Shown here: positions 6,801 to 7,327 of the stretch, in pieces | Position numbering within the stretch: the stretch's first letter is position 1 | How the letters are laid out: each line of letters starts with the position of its first letter | Position numbers and translations under genes: made by a program | Notes under the pieces: model-generated | Databases searched by the model: none | What the model was told of the DNA's origin: nothing | What the model saw: the letters and a program-made list of their open reading frames with translations, nothing else | Assembly (NCBI GenBank): GCA_021824055.1 | Contig: JAKALV010000168.1 | Coordinates: 1-7,327, forward strand | DNA length: 7,327 nucleotides | Origin: Acidobacteriota bacterium | GTDB taxonomy: Bacteria; Acidobacteriota; Vicinamibacteria; Vicinamibacterales; SCN-69-37 | Reading direction: 5' to 3'

Positions 6801-6854
6801 GCGCGTGGGTCCCGCGGGCGCCGGCGTGCCGAGGTCACGCTCCTTGAGTCTCAT
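3828..6854 (-). CDS. fdsA: NAD+-dependent formate dehydrogenase alpha subunit fused to a delta-like domain
   Basis: This is the cytoplasmic Mo/W-bisMGD catalytic subunit of FdsABG-type formate dehydrogenase, which oxidises formate to CO2 and can often run in reverse. In order: a [2Fe-2S] domain (Cys57, 68, 71, 85), a His-ligated cluster site (His117, Cys121, 124, 130), two ferredoxin clusters (Cys172/175/178/182 and Cys215/218/221/225), and the molybdopterin-domain [4Fe-4S] site (Cys249, 252, 256, 284, with Lys286). The active site VDTCARVCHSPTGFG places Cys377-His378 where selenocysteine sits in E. coli FdhF. The cofactor-binding C-terminal domain runs to about residue 922 (CPEYKVTAVQV). Residues 937-1008 look like FdsD. 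At 1008 aa the protein equals a normal FdsA (~950 aa) plus the extra domain. GGAGG lies 6 nt before the ATG at 6854, which overlaps the fdsB stop as ATGA, implying translational coupling. Confidence 0.95.
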   Translation of the reverse strand: MRLKERDLGTPAPAGPTRDATLPLVTLTIDGQAIEVPAGTSVMRAAALAGIDVPKLCSTDRLESFGSCRLCIVEIEGRKGTPASCTTPVAAGMAVKTQTPRLQRLRRGVMELYISDHPLDCLTCAANGDCELQDMAGAVGLRDVRYGYAGANHLDLEKDTSNPYFTFDSAKCIVCSRCVRACEEVQGTFALTIEGRGFGSRVAAGANGSFFDSPCVSCGACVQVCPTATLTENTIIEFGQPRHTVLTTCAYCGVGCSFKAEMQGDEVVLMEPYKDGGANEGHSCVKGRFAWGYASHPDRQLHPMIRESIDDPWKTVTWDEAISYAATRLKDIQARHGRAAIGGITSSRCTNEEVFAVQKMVRAAFGNNNVDTCARVCHSPTGFGLSTAFGTSAGTQDFKSVEYADVILLIGANPTDAHPVFASRMKKRLRDGAKLIVVDPRHIDLVRSAHVEATHFLQLRPGTNVAVINALAHVIVTEGLVNETFVAERCEPEAFAAWRAFVSRPENSPEATETHSGVPAADLRAAARLYATGGNGAIYYGLGVTEHSQGSTMVMGMANLAMATGNLGRDGVGVNPLRGQNNVQGSCDMGSFPHELSGYRHVGNDAVRHTFEALWGTTIDAEPGLRIPNMLDAAVDGHFKGLFVQGEDIAQSDPNTVHVVAALRAMECVIVQDLFINETAKLAHVFFPGTSFLEKDGTFTNAERRINRVRPAMRPKTGKDEWQVVCDLAAALGYPMHWASASEIMDEIAALTPTFKGVSFAYLDRVGSVQWPCNEQSPLGTPIMHRGKFVRGLGKFTPTPYVPTEEKSTRRFPLLLTTGRILSQYNVGAQTRRTENVMWHPEDVLEIHPSDAEERGVKDGGEVTLASRIGATVLRAEVTTRVAPGVVYTTFHHPVSGANVVTTEHSDWATNCPEYKVTAVQVSPGRSAAQVELGSPEHRLEALVRMANQIARQWGADSSADAVAAVTNHLEKFWEHDMRVDLARAVDAGSVTVDDLVVQAVHRLSVHA
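3831..4046 (-). other. FdsD-like delta-subunit domain at the C-terminus of FdsA
   Basis: This covers codons 937-1008 of fdsA. The stretch LEALVRMANQIARQWG, then AVAAVTNHLEKFWEHDMR, matches the pattern of the small delta subunit FdsD: K/R-x-x-MANQI-x-x-F/W, then a V-x-x-H-L-x-x-FW-x-x-x-MR segment. FdsD is usually a separate ~70-80 residue product that assists assembly or maturation of the enzyme. A short polar linker (about residues 923-936) joins it to the alpha subunit with no stop codon. A GTG in the linker has no ribosome-binding site, so independent translation is unlikely. The match is by recognition of the motif, not by a search. Confidence 0.75.
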
Positions 6855-7327
6855 GCGCGTCCTCCGAGTTCAGCGGGTGTCGACGGTGTTTTCTGAAAGT
6901 CTTCAGTGAAGTGGCGCAGGGCGCTCCGCACCGGCAGCGGCGTGAGCCCGCCCATCGCGCACAGCGAGCCGTCGGTCATCAGCTCGCACAAATCTTCGAG
7001 CAGCGCGATATTGGCGTCGCGATCCACGCCCGCCGTGATCTTGTCGATGACCTCGACGCCGCGGGTGCTGCCGATGCGGCACGGCGTGCACTTGCCGCAG
7101 CTTTCGATCGCGCAGAACTCCATCGCGAAGCGCGCCTGGGCCGCCATGTCGACCGTGTCGTCGAACACCACGATGCCGCCGTGGCCGACCAGCGCATCCG
7201 CGGCGGCGAACGCTTCGTAGTCGAGCGGCAGACGCAGTTGCTCAGCCGGCAGATACGACCCGAGCGGCCCGCCCACCTGAATGGCCCGGACGGGTAGGCC
7301 CGTGGCCGTGCCGCCGCCGAGGTCGTT
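6851..7327 (-). CDS. fdsB: Formate dehydrogenase beta subunit, NuoF-like (3' part)
   Basis: Only the last 158 residues are present; the gene runs off the right edge. FdsB carries FMN, one [4Fe-4S] cluster and the NAD(H) site, and passes electrons between FdsA and NAD+. The fragment opens with GGGTATGLPVRAIQVGGPLG, matching the part of NuoF/HoxF/FdsB that follows the flavin-binding region. It then has GHGGIVVFDD and the cluster motif ESCGKCTPCRIGS (Cys77, 80, 83 of the fragment), with the fourth ligand in SLCAMGGLTPLPV (Cys123, 39 residues later). The C-terminus ends soon after RHFTEDF, with a short variable tail. Its TGA overlaps the fdsA ATG. fdsG would be expected upstream, outside the window. 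Confidence 0.93.
   Translation of the reverse strand, partial: NDLGGGTATGLPVRAIQVGGPLGSYLPAEQLRLPLDYEAFAAADALVGHGGIVVFDDTVDMAAQARFAMEFCAIESCGKCTPCRIGSTRGVEVIDKITAGVDRDANIALLEDLCELMTDGSLCAMGGLTPLPVRSALRHFTEDFQKTPSTPAELGGRA

Noticed and set aside
5436..6896. 486-codon plus-strand open frame opposite fdsA
   Set aside because: It is antisense to a gene with clear catalytic motifs. Its Arg/Ala/His-rich composition marks it as a shadow.

Overview
High-GC bacterial DNA, dense in genes and with no mobile element, CRISPR array, tRNA or rRNA that I can see. The RpoZ-like protein beginning MITIPEDAN, the DUF1223 protein, the short intergenic regions and a GGCCCTACG-type palindromic repeat together suggest an uncultured soil Acidobacteriota, perhaps Vicinamibacteria. 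This placement is an inference from style; no marker gene here proves it.

Layout. (1) Positions 1-1135, plus strand: the 3' part of a polytopic membrane protein whose C-terminal half resembles GT-C glycosyltransferases. (2) Positions 1142-2368, minus strand, convergent with the first gene and 6 bp from it: a soluble, helix-rich protein that I do not recognise. (3) Positions 2369-2395: a 10-bp-arm perfect palindrome that fills the whole gap between two divergent start codons. (4) Positions 2395-3138, plus strand: an exported thioredoxin-like DUF1223 protein. (5) Positions 3139-3300: a non-coding stretch with a -10-like box and three successive hairpins, read as a structured leader. (6) Positions 3301-3552 and 3574-3789, plus strand: a small two-helix membrane protein followed by a short RNA polymerase omega subunit (rpoZ). 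(7) Positions 3789-3832: a palindromic repeat or terminator between convergent operons. (8) Positions 3828-7327, minus strand: the distal part of an NAD+-dependent molybdenum or tungsten formate dehydrogenase operon, with fdsB (partial, running off the right edge) and fdsA overlapping by ATGA.

The metabolic core is the formate dehydrogenase. FdsB is the flavin/Fe-S NADH-handling subunit (NuoF-like). FdsA carries five Fe-S cluster sites and the Mo-bisMGD active site with Cys377 rather than selenocysteine. The last ~72 residues of FdsA look like the normally separate delta subunit FdsD, so this appears to be a natural alpha-delta fusion. I regard that as the most interesting protein-level observation. 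The most interesting nucleotide-level observations are the symmetric palindrome with a -10-like element on each strand, placed for leaderless transcripts, and the structured leader ahead of the membrane protein-rpoZ operon.
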